A DNA stretch of 44,427 bases from Actinomycetes bacterium. GTDB taxonomy: Bacteria > Actinomycetota > Acidimicrobiia > Acidimicrobiales > Acidimicrobiaceae. The first letter of the stretch is position 1; each line of letters begins with the position of its first letter. Below are positions 31,580 through 41,999 of the stretch, one piece after another. A program made the translations under genes and the position numbers. The stretch is taken from NCBI GenBank assembly GCA_021785255.1, contig JAJYGA010000058.1:1-44427 (forward strand). The letters are read 5' to 3'. Below the pieces are notes generated by a model that was not told the DNA's origin, ran no database searches, and saw nothing but the letters and a program-made list of their open reading frames with translations.

Positions 31580-31700
31580 GATATTAAAGTATATGGAAGT
31601 TGCTGAAAGTTACTCAAACGATGCCATAAATTTGACACTGACGAAGAAATTATTTTATTATTGTCCATCAACCCAAGTTTTTTTATAGTAGATAGTAGTT

Positions 31701-32654
31701 GTGGTGAATTTAGCACAATCAGTAAAGGGTCAGCGGCCCATGACGTTACATAGGCTCCAGAGAGTGAGTTCTGACTATCTCGTTACCTTGGTCGTAGTTG
31801 CTGAGACCGAGAACCTGTCAGAGGCGGCGTCCCTACTTGGTATATCGCAACCAGCCGTGTCTCAGCAGCTGAAGGCCCTTTCTCAGGCGGTTGGCGAGCG
31901 CCTTCATGAAAGATCAGGACATGGCGTGACACTGACGAGCGCCGGTCGTGAACTCGCACGAGAATCGGCGCCTTTGCTCCGTGGTTACAGAGGAGTAATG
32001 GAATACCTGAGTTCACTGGAAAAAGGTGAGGCAGGCGTGTTGTCGGTAGCGGCTTCAAACACAGTGGCAGCACATGTGCTCCCCAGTTGGTTGATCAAGT
32101 TTCGTAGAGCCTATCCTGGCGTGCGCGTGTCCGCTCGATCTACAAACTCTGAACTTGTCGTGTCTTCTTTGGACAACGGCGAGATGGAGGTTGGTCTGAT
32201 CGAATCTCCAGAGTACTCTCACTCCAAGGAGTTGGTAGAGCGGGTCGTGGGTGGAGATGAGCTTGTTTTGGCGAGTTCGCCAACTCTTTGGGATTTCAGC
32301 TCCACGGAGATCTCTTACGCCGAGATAGAACACCTTCCCATGGTGTGGAGGGAAAATGGCTCAGGGGTTCGTTCGACGGTAGAGGCGGCGATGATAAAAG
32401 CTGGAATCTTCCCTCGGACCGTGTTCGAACTCGCCGGAGGCGAGGCCGTGAAGGAAGCTCTGGTCGCCGGGCTTGGTGTCGGTTTCGTTTCCTCCTTGGC
32501 TGTTGGACGTGAAGTTCAAGATGGTCTGCTCAAAGTGGCTACGATCAAAGAACTGGGCAGAATAACGCGGGATTTTCGCATAATTTCAAGACCCTTTGAC
32601 GAGCTTTCCATTCCTGCGCGTTCTTTTTACCAGCTTGTGGTTACCAAAGCGTAA
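31701..32654 (+). CDS. LysR-family transcriptional regulator
   Basis: N-terminal wHTH LVVVAETENLSEAASLLGISQPAVSQQLKALSQAVGERLHERSGHGVTLTSAGREL; LysR substrate-binding domain. Start may be 31740. Confidence 0.9.
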   Translation: MVNLAQSVKGQRPMTLHRLQRVSSDYLVTLVVVAETENLSEAASLLGISQPAVSQQLKALSQAVGERLHERSGHGVTLTSAGRELARESAPLLRGYRGVMEYLSSLEKGEAGVLSVAASNTVAAHVLPSWLIKFRRAYPGVRVSARSTNSELVVSSLDNGEMEVGLIESPEYSHSKELVERVVGGDELVLASSPTLWDFSSTEISYAEIEHLPMVWRENGSGVRSTVEAAMIKAGIFPRTVFELAGGEAVKEALVAGLGVGFVSSLAVGREVQDGLLKVATIKELGRITRDFRIISRPFDELSIPARSFYQLVVTKA

Positions 32655-32697
32655 GGATTATAGATACTTTCTGAATGAAGGGCGATTTGAACTGGCA

Positions 32698-33075
32698 GTG
32701 AGAGTTCTTTGTGGCACAGATATTATTGAACTTTCTCGCATGGGCGCGGTGTTGGAGAGAAGACCGCGCCTCTTGGAACGTCTCTTCGATCCAACGGAGA
32801 CCAGGTATGCCCGCGCACATGCAGATCCCACTCCTTATCTTGCTGCGCGATTCTGTGCCAAAGAGGCGGTGATGAAGTTGTTAGGTAGAGGTATTGGATC
32901 AATAAACTTTCGTGACATCGTCGTCGTGCGTGAACCGATGCAGCGTCCAAAGATTGAACTTACAGGGAGCGCTGCTAGGTTGGCGGTAGAGTTAGGCCTG
33001 AAAGATCTTGATGTTTCGCTGTCACACTCTGAAACCATGGCCATGGCCATGGTTGTCGGTATCATTGAAGACTAG
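32698..33075 (+). CDS. acpS: Holo-[acyl-carrier-protein] synthase
   Basis: CGTDIIELSRMGAVL...TRYARAHADPTPYLAARFCAKEAVMKLLGRG...VSLSHSETMAMAMVV; GTG 32698 fits the family start. Confidence 0.93.
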   Translation: MRVLCGTDIIELSRMGAVLERRPRLLERLFDPTETRYARAHADPTPYLAARFCAKEAVMKLLGRGIGSINFRDIVVVREPMQRPKIELTGSAARLAVELGLKDLDVSLSHSETMAMAMVVGIIED

Positions 33076-33115
33076 CCTAACTAGTTAAAGGGATCTATAG
33101 CTTTGGGGGCAACCT

Positions 33116-34537
33116 TTGAAAAAGATAGCTTACTCGGCGGATGTACGCGTCTTGGACGACAAGATCGCCGAGCGCGGTGAGCTGAACTCGACCATCGAAA
33201 ATGTTGGCTTTGCGATCTCCAGGGTTGCACTAAAGATGCTTGGAGGCAGCTATGGTAAGCGAGTTTTAATCGATGCTGGTCCGGGCAACAACGGAGCAGA
33301 TGCCAAGGCTGCAGCCTTTCAACTTGAAAAACGAGGAGTAAAGGTAGTTGTAAAAGGACTGACGGACAGGTCTATGTCAGATGTAGAAGGAGTCGATCTT
33401 TATATCGATGGAGTCTTTGGAGTGGGAATTGGGCGAGACTATACGCCGCGTACAGTTCCAGATAGTATTCCCGTTTTAGCGATTGACGTTCCATCAGGCC
33501 TTAACCCGGATTTAGGAACTATTCATGGTGGGTGCCAACGTGCCGATGTTACTGTTACGGTAGGGGCGCTCAAGCCTGGACTACTTCAAAATCAAGGACC
33601 GCAGTTCGCTGGAAAGGTTGAACTTGTTCTTTCCGATCTCTATCAAGATGAGCTTCCGCTTGCCTTGATTGAAGATAGTGACGTTATAGATTTACTCCCG
33701 GCGTCGAACCCCCAAGATCATAAATGGAGCCACTCCGTGTTCGCCTTGGCAGGGTCTGAGTCGATGATGGGTGCTGCAGAACTGGCAGCACTGGCAAGCT
33801 ATCGGATTGCATCGGGAATTGTTCATCTTTACTATCCAATCTTCTCTTCTGGTGTGCCAAGTGTGACGCTTTCACCCGAGATAGTGCGCGTGGGCCTTGA
33901 GAGTCTCTGGGCTGAGCCAGTTATAGAGTCCGCCAAACGGTTTAAGGCCATTGTCATTGGACCCGGACTAGGTCGCAGCCTGCAGCTGTCGAATTTGATC
34001 AGAAGACTGCTTAGCCATAGCGAGATACCGGCCGTTCTTGATGCCGATGGCCTCTTTGCCATGGGTGAACCTGCCCGTTTAGAACGGGTGACTCAGGGGC
34101 GTCGTGCTCCAATAGTCATCACTCCTCACGAAGGGGAGTTTAACGCTTTCTTTGAGTCGACAGGGCTGGTCGTGAAAAGTGGTGCCGATCGTGTTGCCCT
34201 GACGAGACAGGCTGCACTGATCACTGGTTCCATTGTGTTATTAAAAGGTGCTCCGACGATCGTAGCTACGCCACAAGGTGTAACTTATGTTGTCTCTTCA
34301 GGTTCGTCGCGTCTTGCGGTTGCGGGAACGGGCGACGTATTGTCGGGGATAATTGGAGGACTTTTAGCACGGGGAGTTGAACCTGCTTACGCGGCGGCTT
34401 TGGGAGCCCATATTCATGGTCGTGCTTCTTGTCATCTAGGTGGATACTCGATAAGGGCCTCTGACCTCATAGATGCGTGTTCGAAGTGGTTATCGAGTTT
34501 GAACAAGAGATGGCACGTTGATTCAGAAAGTATTTAG
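33116..34537 (+). CDS. nnrD/nnrE: Bifunctional NAD(P)H-hydrate epimerase / ADP-dependent NAD(P)H-hydrate dehydratase
   Basis: N-terminal YjeF_N-like GPGNNGADAKAAA, LAIDVPSGLN; C-terminal carbohydrate kinase-like VITPHEGEF, AGTGDVLSGIIGGLLARG; TTG start. Confidence 0.88.
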   Translation: MKKIAYSADVRVLDDKIAERGELNSTIENVGFAISRVALKMLGGSYGKRVLIDAGPGNNGADAKAAAFQLEKRGVKVVVKGLTDRSMSDVEGVDLYIDGVFGVGIGRDYTPRTVPDSIPVLAIDVPSGLNPDLGTIHGGCQRADVTVTVGALKPGLLQNQGPQFAGKVELVLSDLYQDELPLALIEDSDVIDLLPASNPQDHKWSHSVFALAGSESMMGAAELAALASYRIASGIVHLYYPIFSSGVPSVTLSPEIVRVGLESLWAEPVIESAKRFKAIVIGPGLGRSLQLSNLIRRLLSHSEIPAVLDADGLFAMGEPARLERVTQGRRAPIVITPHEGEFNAFFESTGLVVKSGADRVALTRQAALITGSIVLLKGAPTIVATPQGVTYVVSSGSSRLAVAGTGDVLSGIIGGLLARGVEPAYAAALGAHIHGRASCHLGGYSIRASDLIDACSKWLSSLNKRWHVDSESI

Positions 34538-34591
34538 GCTGGAAGGAATGCTGGCGGTATCTTGCGATATTGGGATTGATTAGGAGCGAAG

Positions 34592-35764
34592 GTGGCTTTT
34601 CACTCAAGGGCACTGTGGGCCGAGATTGACCTCGTGGCATTGAAACATAATATCTCCTTGTTGAAAAGAACTTTCTATCCAGCTGAGCTCGCTGCCGTGG
34701 TGAAGGCGAATGGATACGGCCACGGTGCTGCTGAGGTGGCAAAGACGGCTCGTCGGGCCGGTATACAAACTTTCTGTGTTGCTACGGTTGAAGAGGGAGT
34801 GGAACTTAGAGATGCCGGAATAGATGGACAAGTGTTGGTCTTTATGGAACCAGAACGTGAGTTCATTGAAGAGGCATTGCTCAATGACCTGACCCTTAGC
34901 GTTTACAATGTTAGAGCCTTGGTTGAGGTGGTGGCGGCTTGGGAGCGTCTGAGTAACGGAGGAAGGATCTTTCCAAGACCGCGCATACATATAAAGGTCG
35001 ACACAGGAATGCACCGACTAGGTGTGACAGAAGACGAAGCGCTGGAGCTGGCCAAGTTGGCTAAAGACAGCGGCGTCCTCTTTGAGGGACTGAGTTCTCA
35101 TTTTGCCATGGCGGATCAAGGTGAGATCGGAAGAGCTCCGACGTTGGACCAACTGGCAAAGTTCGAACGGGTTGTTACCATGTTGGCCACCCTCAACATA
35201 AGACCTCAACTTCTGCACATAGCCAATACTGCAGGAGGAATCAACTACCCTAACGCACGATACGATCTAGTACGTTCTGGAATAGGGCTCTATGGATACT
35301 TGCCAAGCTCGCATGTTAACTTGCCTGGATTGAAACCCGTTCTTTCTTTGAAGGCTCGAGTATCTGCGGTGCGCCGGCTAGATGCAGGAGAGGCCGTTTC
35401 GTATGGCTTGAAGCGTCCTCTTGGACGTTCCTCTTATGTAGCCACCGTGCCAATCGGGTACGCAGATGGCGTGCGGAGACTTCTATTTGAGCAAGGTCAG
35501 GAGGTTCTCATCAAAGGTGAGAGAATGCCAATTGCCGGAACGATCACTATGGATCAGACCTTGATTGATTGTGGTGATGTGGAGGTGTCGCAGGGAGATG
35601 AGGTGGTATTTCTGGGCCGCCAAGGAACAGAAAGCATAAGCGCTGCAGAGTGGGCCGAAGCTTTGTCCACCATCACCTACGAGATCCTAACTTCTTTGGG
35701 AAATCGGGTTCCTAGAATCTATATTCGAGATACTACAGCGGAGAAAGAAACACTCTACCAATGA
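34592..35764 (+). CDS. alr: Alanine racemase
   Basis: AAVVKANGYGHGAAEVAKTARRAG (PLP lysine), KVDTGMHRLGV, MDQTLIDCGD; GTG start. Confidence 0.96.
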   Translation: MAFHSRALWAEIDLVALKHNISLLKRTFYPAELAAVVKANGYGHGAAEVAKTARRAGIQTFCVATVEEGVELRDAGIDGQVLVFMEPEREFIEEALLNDLTLSVYNVRALVEVVAAWERLSNGGRIFPRPRIHIKVDTGMHRLGVTEDEALELAKLAKDSGVLFEGLSSHFAMADQGEIGRAPTLDQLAKFERVVTMLATLNIRPQLLHIANTAGGINYPNARYDLVRSGIGLYGYLPSSHVNLPGLKPVLSLKARVSAVRRLDAGEAVSYGLKRPLGRSSYVATVPIGYADGVRRLLFEQGQEVLIKGERMPIAGTITMDQTLIDCGDVEVSQGDEVVFLGRQGTESISAAEWAEALSTITYEILTSLGNRVPRIYIRDTTAEKETLYQ

Positions 35765-36393
35765 CACCCGGTGCTCGCTTTGACGACCTCAATTCTGTAA
35801 CGACGAGAGATAAAACTGTACGACTTCAACTTCTCAAAGAACAGGTGAAGAACTGCGAGCGTTGTTCACTTTCGAGAACGAGAAAGCATGTTGTCTTTGG
35901 AGAAGGGTCTCCCTCCGCCCGAGTTTTGGTGGTCGGTGAGGCTCCTGGTCGAGACGAAGACGAGCAGGGCCGTCCCTTTGTCGGTCGTTCCGGCCAACTG
36001 TTACGAAAACTCCTTGGTGAGAGCTTTGCTGATCTGGACTCAGAAATTTATATTGCCAACCTCATAAAGTGCCGTCCTCCAAACAATCGCAATCCGGAAC
36101 CTCAGGAGATCGATTCCTGTTCAACTTATTTGGCGCAACAACTTGACACAGTATCACCAGAGGTAGTGCTTGCGGTAGGTGCGTTCGCTGCCCGAACCTT
36201 GCTGAGAACCAAGCTGGGAATAGGTGAGATGCGCGCCAAGGTGTACTTCGACGGAGACCGAACAGTTGTACCAACTTACCACCCTGCGGCAGCTCTCAGG
36301 GGAGGCCCACTGGTGGTAACGAAGATGCGCGCGGATATCTCACTGGTGAAGTTGTACTTAAAGGGTGAGGTATCCACATGTCCTTTTCCATAG
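35761..36393 (+). CDS. Uracil-DNA glycosylase, family 4 (Fe-S)
   Basis: CERCSLSRTRKHVVFGEGSPSARVLVVGEAPGRDEDEQGRPFVGRSGQLL, IANLIKCRPPNNRNPEPQEIDSC, YHPAAALR. Confidence 0.9.
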   Translation: MTPGARFDDLNSVTTRDKTVRLQLLKEQVKNCERCSLSRTRKHVVFGEGSPSARVLVVGEAPGRDEDEQGRPFVGRSGQLLRKLLGESFADLDSEIYIANLIKCRPPNNRNPEPQEIDSCSTYLAQQLDTVSPEVVLAVGAFAARTLLRTKLGIGEMRAKVYFDGDRTVVPTYHPAAALRGGPLVVTKMRADISLVKLYLKGEVSTCPFP

Positions 36394-36866
36394 AGATCCT
36401 GTCAGCGCAGGAGATGGGAGTCTTGGGTGAAGCTCTTGGCAAAGATCTGAATCGACCAGCAATCGTTCTTTTGCATGGCGAGATGGGTGCTGGAAAGACA
36501 CGCTTTGTCCAAGGTATGGCTAAAGCTTTGAATGTGCAAAGGTTGGTCACGTCGCCTACCTTCTTAACGGTGAAGGAGTATCCTACGCCAGATGGCAAGT
36601 TCATTCACTGTGACTTGTATCGAGTTTTTACCGAGCACTACCTTGAAGAGGTCGGTGTCTTGGACGAACTTGAACGCGGAGCTATCGTAGCGGTGGAGTG
36701 GCCAAGATTCCAAACAATAGATTTGGAGGTTATGTTAGTGGACGTGCAGATTCAAAAAGGTGATGTCGAGACATCTAGACTGGTAGTGTTGGACTCTGTA
36801 GGAAGCGAGTGCCAGCTAAGTAACGTATCTATTTTCTCAAATACCCGAAGCAGGGCTAGTAAGTGA
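36378..36866 (+). CDS. tsaE: tRNA threonylcarbamoyladenosine biosynthesis ATPase TsaE
   Basis: LHGEMGAGKTRFVQGMAKAL, TSPTFLTVKEY, HCDLYRV. Confidence 0.95.
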   Translation: MSFSIEILSAQEMGVLGEALGKDLNRPAIVLLHGEMGAGKTRFVQGMAKALNVQRLVTSPTFLTVKEYPTPDGKFIHCDLYRVFTEHYLEEVGVLDELERGAIVAVEWPRFQTIDLEVMLVDVQIQKGDVETSRLVVLDSVGSECQLSNVSIFSNTRSRASK

Positions 36867-37600
36867 CCTATATCTGTATAGATACCTCTGATAACATAAC
36901 GTCTTTGACTCTTGCTGAAAACGGTGAACCAATAAGGTTCTTGAGTTATGAAGGGCCATATCACGTCGAACGCGTGGCATCGCTTGCAGCTGAAATCGTC
37001 TCTGCATCTGGTATTCAAATGAAGGATCTGGACTTCATCTCGGTGGTAGTGGGTCCGGGTGGCTTCAGCGGACTTAGAGTAGGGGTAACGTTTGCGTCAG
37101 TTCTTGCCACAGCGCTGTCACTTCCTGTCGTGGAACTTTCGGCTCTAGAGCTCCGTGCGTTGAGCGTACAGGAGCGATGGGACTACCTCATTGTGGTCGA
37201 AGATGGCAAGCGCAAAGAGGTATTTTTTGGTATTTTCCGAGCTGATGGCGTAAGACCGGTGCTTGTATCGGAAGGGCACGATAAACCTGAGAATCTGAAT
37301 GTCTTAGTGTCGACGCAGTTGTCAGACCTCCTTGATTCTTCGAAAGTAGTGGTCGTAACAGGTGGAGGATTGAATAAGTACAGAGACATATTTGCCTTTG
37401 GTCCCGCTTTCCATCTCAACGAAGATGTAAGATTAGGGCAAAGTGCCAAAACCCTTGCTTACCTGTCGTACGTGGAGTTTTGTGAAGGACGGATAAAAGA
37501 TCCCAAGAACGTGACGATAAAGTATCTTCGTGATGCAGATGCGCGTGCTAACTACGTAATGATGAGAGAACCAAAAGCGGGGAGTGTTGTTGAAGCGTAG
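36863..37600 (+). CDS. tsaB: tRNA threonylcarbamoyladenosine biosynthesis protein TsaB
   Basis: ICIDTSDNITSLTLAENG, VVVGPGGFSGLRVGVTFAS; GTGA overlap with tsaE. Confidence 0.93.
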   Translation: MTYICIDTSDNITSLTLAENGEPIRFLSYEGPYHVERVASLAAEIVSASGIQMKDLDFISVVVGPGGFSGLRVGVTFASVLATALSLPVVELSALELRALSVQERWDYLIVVEDGKRKEVFFGIFRADGVRPVLVSEGHDKPENLNVLVSTQLSDLLDSSKVVVVTGGGLNKYRDIFAFGPAFHLNEDVRLGQSAKTLAYLSYVEFCEGRIKDPKNVTIKYLRDADARANYVMMREPKAGSVVEA

Positions 37601-38126
37601 TGCTTTGGTTGCTGAGGTAACTGTTGTACCCATGAAGAAACGGCATCTTCCTCAAGTGATGAGGATCGAAGCTAAGGTATATCCGCGACCGTGGTCACTT
37701 GGAATATTCCTATCTGAGCTGAATCTCACAGAATCAAGACACTACTACGTTGCTCAGGTGAGTCGTAAGGTTGTGGGCTACTGCGGCTTGATGGTGGCTG
37801 TTGGCGAAGGACATATTACAAACGTTGCAGTGGATCCGGAGTTTTGGGGTGTCAAGGTCGCTACTCGGCTCCTGGTGAATGCTTTTGAAGTAGGTAGAAA
37901 AACAGGCGTTAAGGATATGACCTTAGAGGTCAGAGCGTCCAACTCAAGGGCACAGAAACTGTACTTTCGTTTTGGATTTGTGCCCATAGGTGTTCGCAAG
38001 GCCTACTATCAGGAGAATAATGAAGACGCTATAGTCATGTGGTCTTACAACATCGATTCCCCTGCCTTCGGCGCCAAACTGTTCGAGATCAAGCGGAGTC
38101 TTTCAGATGGGGAGATCGATGACTGA
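37584..38126 (+). CDS. rimI: GNAT acetyltransferase, RimI-like
   Basis: MRIEAKVYPRPWSLGIFLSEL, ITNVAVDPEFWGVKVATRLL, LEVRASNSRAQKLYFRFGFVPIGVRKAYYQ. Confidence 0.88.
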   Translation: MLLKRSALVAEVTVVPMKKRHLPQVMRIEAKVYPRPWSLGIFLSELNLTESRHYYVAQVSRKVVGYCGLMVAVGEGHITNVAVDPEFWGVKVATRLLVNAFEVGRKTGVKDMTLEVRASNSRAQKLYFRFGFVPIGVRKAYYQENNEDAIVMWSYNIDSPAFGAKLFEIKRSLSDGEIDD

Positions 38127-39144
38127 GGTGGATGTGCTGGACTTTCCCAAGGATCTTTGCGTTTTAGGGATCGAAACCTCCTGTGATGAGACAGCGGTGG
38201 CACTGCTCAAGGATGGGAAAATTGTCGGAGAGAAGGTTGTCTTTCAAAATGATCTTCATGCTGATTTCGGTGGTGTGGTTCCGGAGTTAGCTTCCAGACA
38301 GCATGCTAGGGCGATATCTCAGGCGATTTCGCAGACACTAGAACAGTCCGGTGAGAAAAGACCCGAGAAGGTGATCGACGCTATTGCGGTAACGTATGGA
38401 CCTGGTCTTGCTGGATCCTTGATGGTGGGTGTATCGGCTGCGAAAGCACTCTGTGTCGCGTGGGACTTACCTCTGGTAGGAGTGGACCATATGGAGGGTC
38501 ATCTGTACGCGGGAACCCTGCACTGTCCAATTAAGCTTCCGTCGCTCACACTACTTGTCTCGGGGGGCCATAGTCAGATCATCAGTGTTGAAGCACCAGG
38601 AATCTATAGATACTTGGGTGGAACTTTAGATGACGCCGTAGGAGAAGCTTTCGACAAGGTGGCCCGTCTACTAGGCCTGCGGTTTCCTGGAGGACCTGAG
38701 ATTGAACGACTGTCCAAAGCTGGTGATCCGACGAAAATAACTTTCCCCAGGGCGCTAAAGGGAGACTCTTTAGACCTATCATTTTCGGGTCTAAAGACTG
38801 CAGTGCTTAGATACCTCGAAAGAAATCCGAGTTCAAAAAGTGAAGATATTGCCGCTGCTTTTCAAGAGGCTGCCGTAGATTCACTCGTGGACAAGGTGAC
38901 ATTGGCTCTAAAAAAGGCAAAGTATCGGTCAGTGGTAATTGGAGGCGGTGTAGCTGCAAACTCTCTTTTGCGGGACAAGATAAGCGCACTGTGTGAAGAC
39001 ATGGGAGTGGATGCTGTGATACCGCCTAAGGGTCTTTGCACGGACAACGGCGCAATGATAGCGGCTGCTGGCGCGTATCGCTTTGGTACCGGCTCTGCGT
39101 CCCCCTTGGAGCTCTCGATAGATCCTTCCTTGAGCTTTGTTTGA
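38107..39144 (+). CDS. tsaD: tRNA N6-adenosine threonylcarbamoyltransferase TsaD (start may be 38119)
   Basis: LGIETSCDETAVALL, GGVVPELASRQHARAI, VDHMEGHLYAG, LLVSGGHSQII. Confidence 0.97.
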   Translation: MGRSMTEVDVLDFPKDLCVLGIETSCDETAVALLKDGKIVGEKVVFQNDLHADFGGVVPELASRQHARAISQAISQTLEQSGEKRPEKVIDAIAVTYGPGLAGSLMVGVSAAKALCVAWDLPLVGVDHMEGHLYAGTLHCPIKLPSLTLLVSGGHSQIISVEAPGIYRYLGGTLDDAVGEAFDKVARLLGLRFPGGPEIERLSKAGDPTKITFPRALKGDSLDLSFSGLKTAVLRYLERNPSSKSEDIAAAFQEAAVDSLVDKVTLALKKAKYRSVVIGGGVAANSLLRDKISALCEDMGVDAVIPPKGLCTDNGAMIAAAGAYRFGTGSASPLELSIDPSLSFV

Positions 39145-39169
39145 CTGCTCGAGGAAACAGGGATGTAAA
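39141..39169 (+). promoter_or_regulatory. Candidate groES promoter overlapping the tsaD stop codon
   Basis: TTGACT (39141-39146), 17-nt spacer, TGTAAA (39164-39169). Confidence 0.5.
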
Positions 39170-39192
39170 AAACTTTGTTTTTTGAGCAGAAA

Positions 39193-39219
39193 TTAGCACT
39201 CAAGAGGCTAGAGTGCTAA
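39193..39219. promoter_or_regulatory. CIRCE operator (HrcA-binding site)
   Basis: Perfect TTAGCACTC-N9-GAGTGCTAA. Confidence 0.97.
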
Positions 39220-39262
39220 TTGGCCATTAAGAGGCTTGATTCAACCAAGGAGGCTTGAAGTT

Positions 39263-41196
<1,934 letters not shown>

Positions 41197-41231
41197 TAGT
41201 AGGCGCCTACAAATACTTAAGGCGTAGTGTC

Positions 41232-41261
41232 AGGAGCAGGCTCACTTTTGGGTCTGCTCCT
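41232..41261. terminator. Terminator after groEL (between convergent genes)
   Basis: AGGAGCAGGCTC-ACTTTT-GGGTCTGCTCCT, 12 pairs (2 G.U), followed by TGTATATTTT. Confidence 0.75.
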
Positions 41262-41300
41262 TGTATATTTTGGACGTAGAAAGTCATGGATTGTCCGAAC

Positions 41301-41999
41301 CTATAGGTCGATTCGATATCCTACTCCTGGCTTTGTTTTTACAATGTCTTCTCCATAAGGTCCGAGTTTTTTTCTAATTCTGTTGATGTAGACCCTTAGG
41401 TAGTTGGTCTCGACGTAGTAGTCTGCACCCCAAACCTCTTTGAGGAGATCTCTATGGGTGAAGGTTTTGCCGATATGTGATGCAAGAGTACACAGGAGAT
41501 CAAACTCTTTGGCTGTTAGATCGATAGGAGCGTCGTCAACTAGAACCTCTCGTTTTATGTTATCGATGCGGACATGCGAGCCCAGGTTAATGATTGGTGA
41601 CCCGTTCTCGGGACGATTGGTATGGATGTCAACGTGGCGCAGTGCGACTCGTAATCTAGCGAGGAGTTCACCCATGGAAAAGGGTTTGGTTATGTAGTCG
41701 TCAGCTCCAATGTCTAAGGCTTTGATCTTTTTGTCTTCATCGGAGGTGGCTGAAAGTACGATAATGGGTGCGGCACTGAAGGTCCTTAAGGCTTTGCAAA
41801 TGGAAAGCCCATCCATATCTGGCAGTCCAAGATCCAAGATTACGGCGCTAGGATTTGACTCAATAACTGATTGAATACCCCTTTCGCCGTCTGCAGCATA
41901 GATGACCTCGTATCCTTTGGATGTCAGTCCTATTCGAAGTGCGGTAAGGAGTGCAGGATCGTCGTCGATCACTACGATCTTATGAACTAAAGTGCTCAT
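41301..41999 (-). CDS. kdpE: OmpR-family response regulator, KdpE-like
   Basis: IVVIDDDPALLTALRIGL, VILDLGLPDMDGLSICKALR, KALDIGADDYITKPFSMGELLARLRVALR, C-terminal wHTH. Confidence 0.88.
   Translation of the reverse strand: MSTLVHKIVVIDDDPALLTALRIGLTSKGYEVIYAADGERGIQSVIESNPSAVILDLGLPDMDGLSICKALRTFSAAPIIVLSATSDEDKKIKALDIGADDYITKPFSMGELLARLRVALRHVDIHTNRPENGSPIINLGSHVRIDNIKREVLVDDAPIDLTAKEFDLLCTLASHIGKTFTHRDLLKEVWGADYYVETNYLRVYINRIRKKLGPYGEDIVKTKPGVGYRIDL

Noticed and set aside
31495-31716. 73-aa minus-strand ORF in the GT/lysR intergenic region
   Set aside because: Low-complexity, AT-rich, no recognisable family or convincing Shine-Dalgarno; more likely regulatory DNA.
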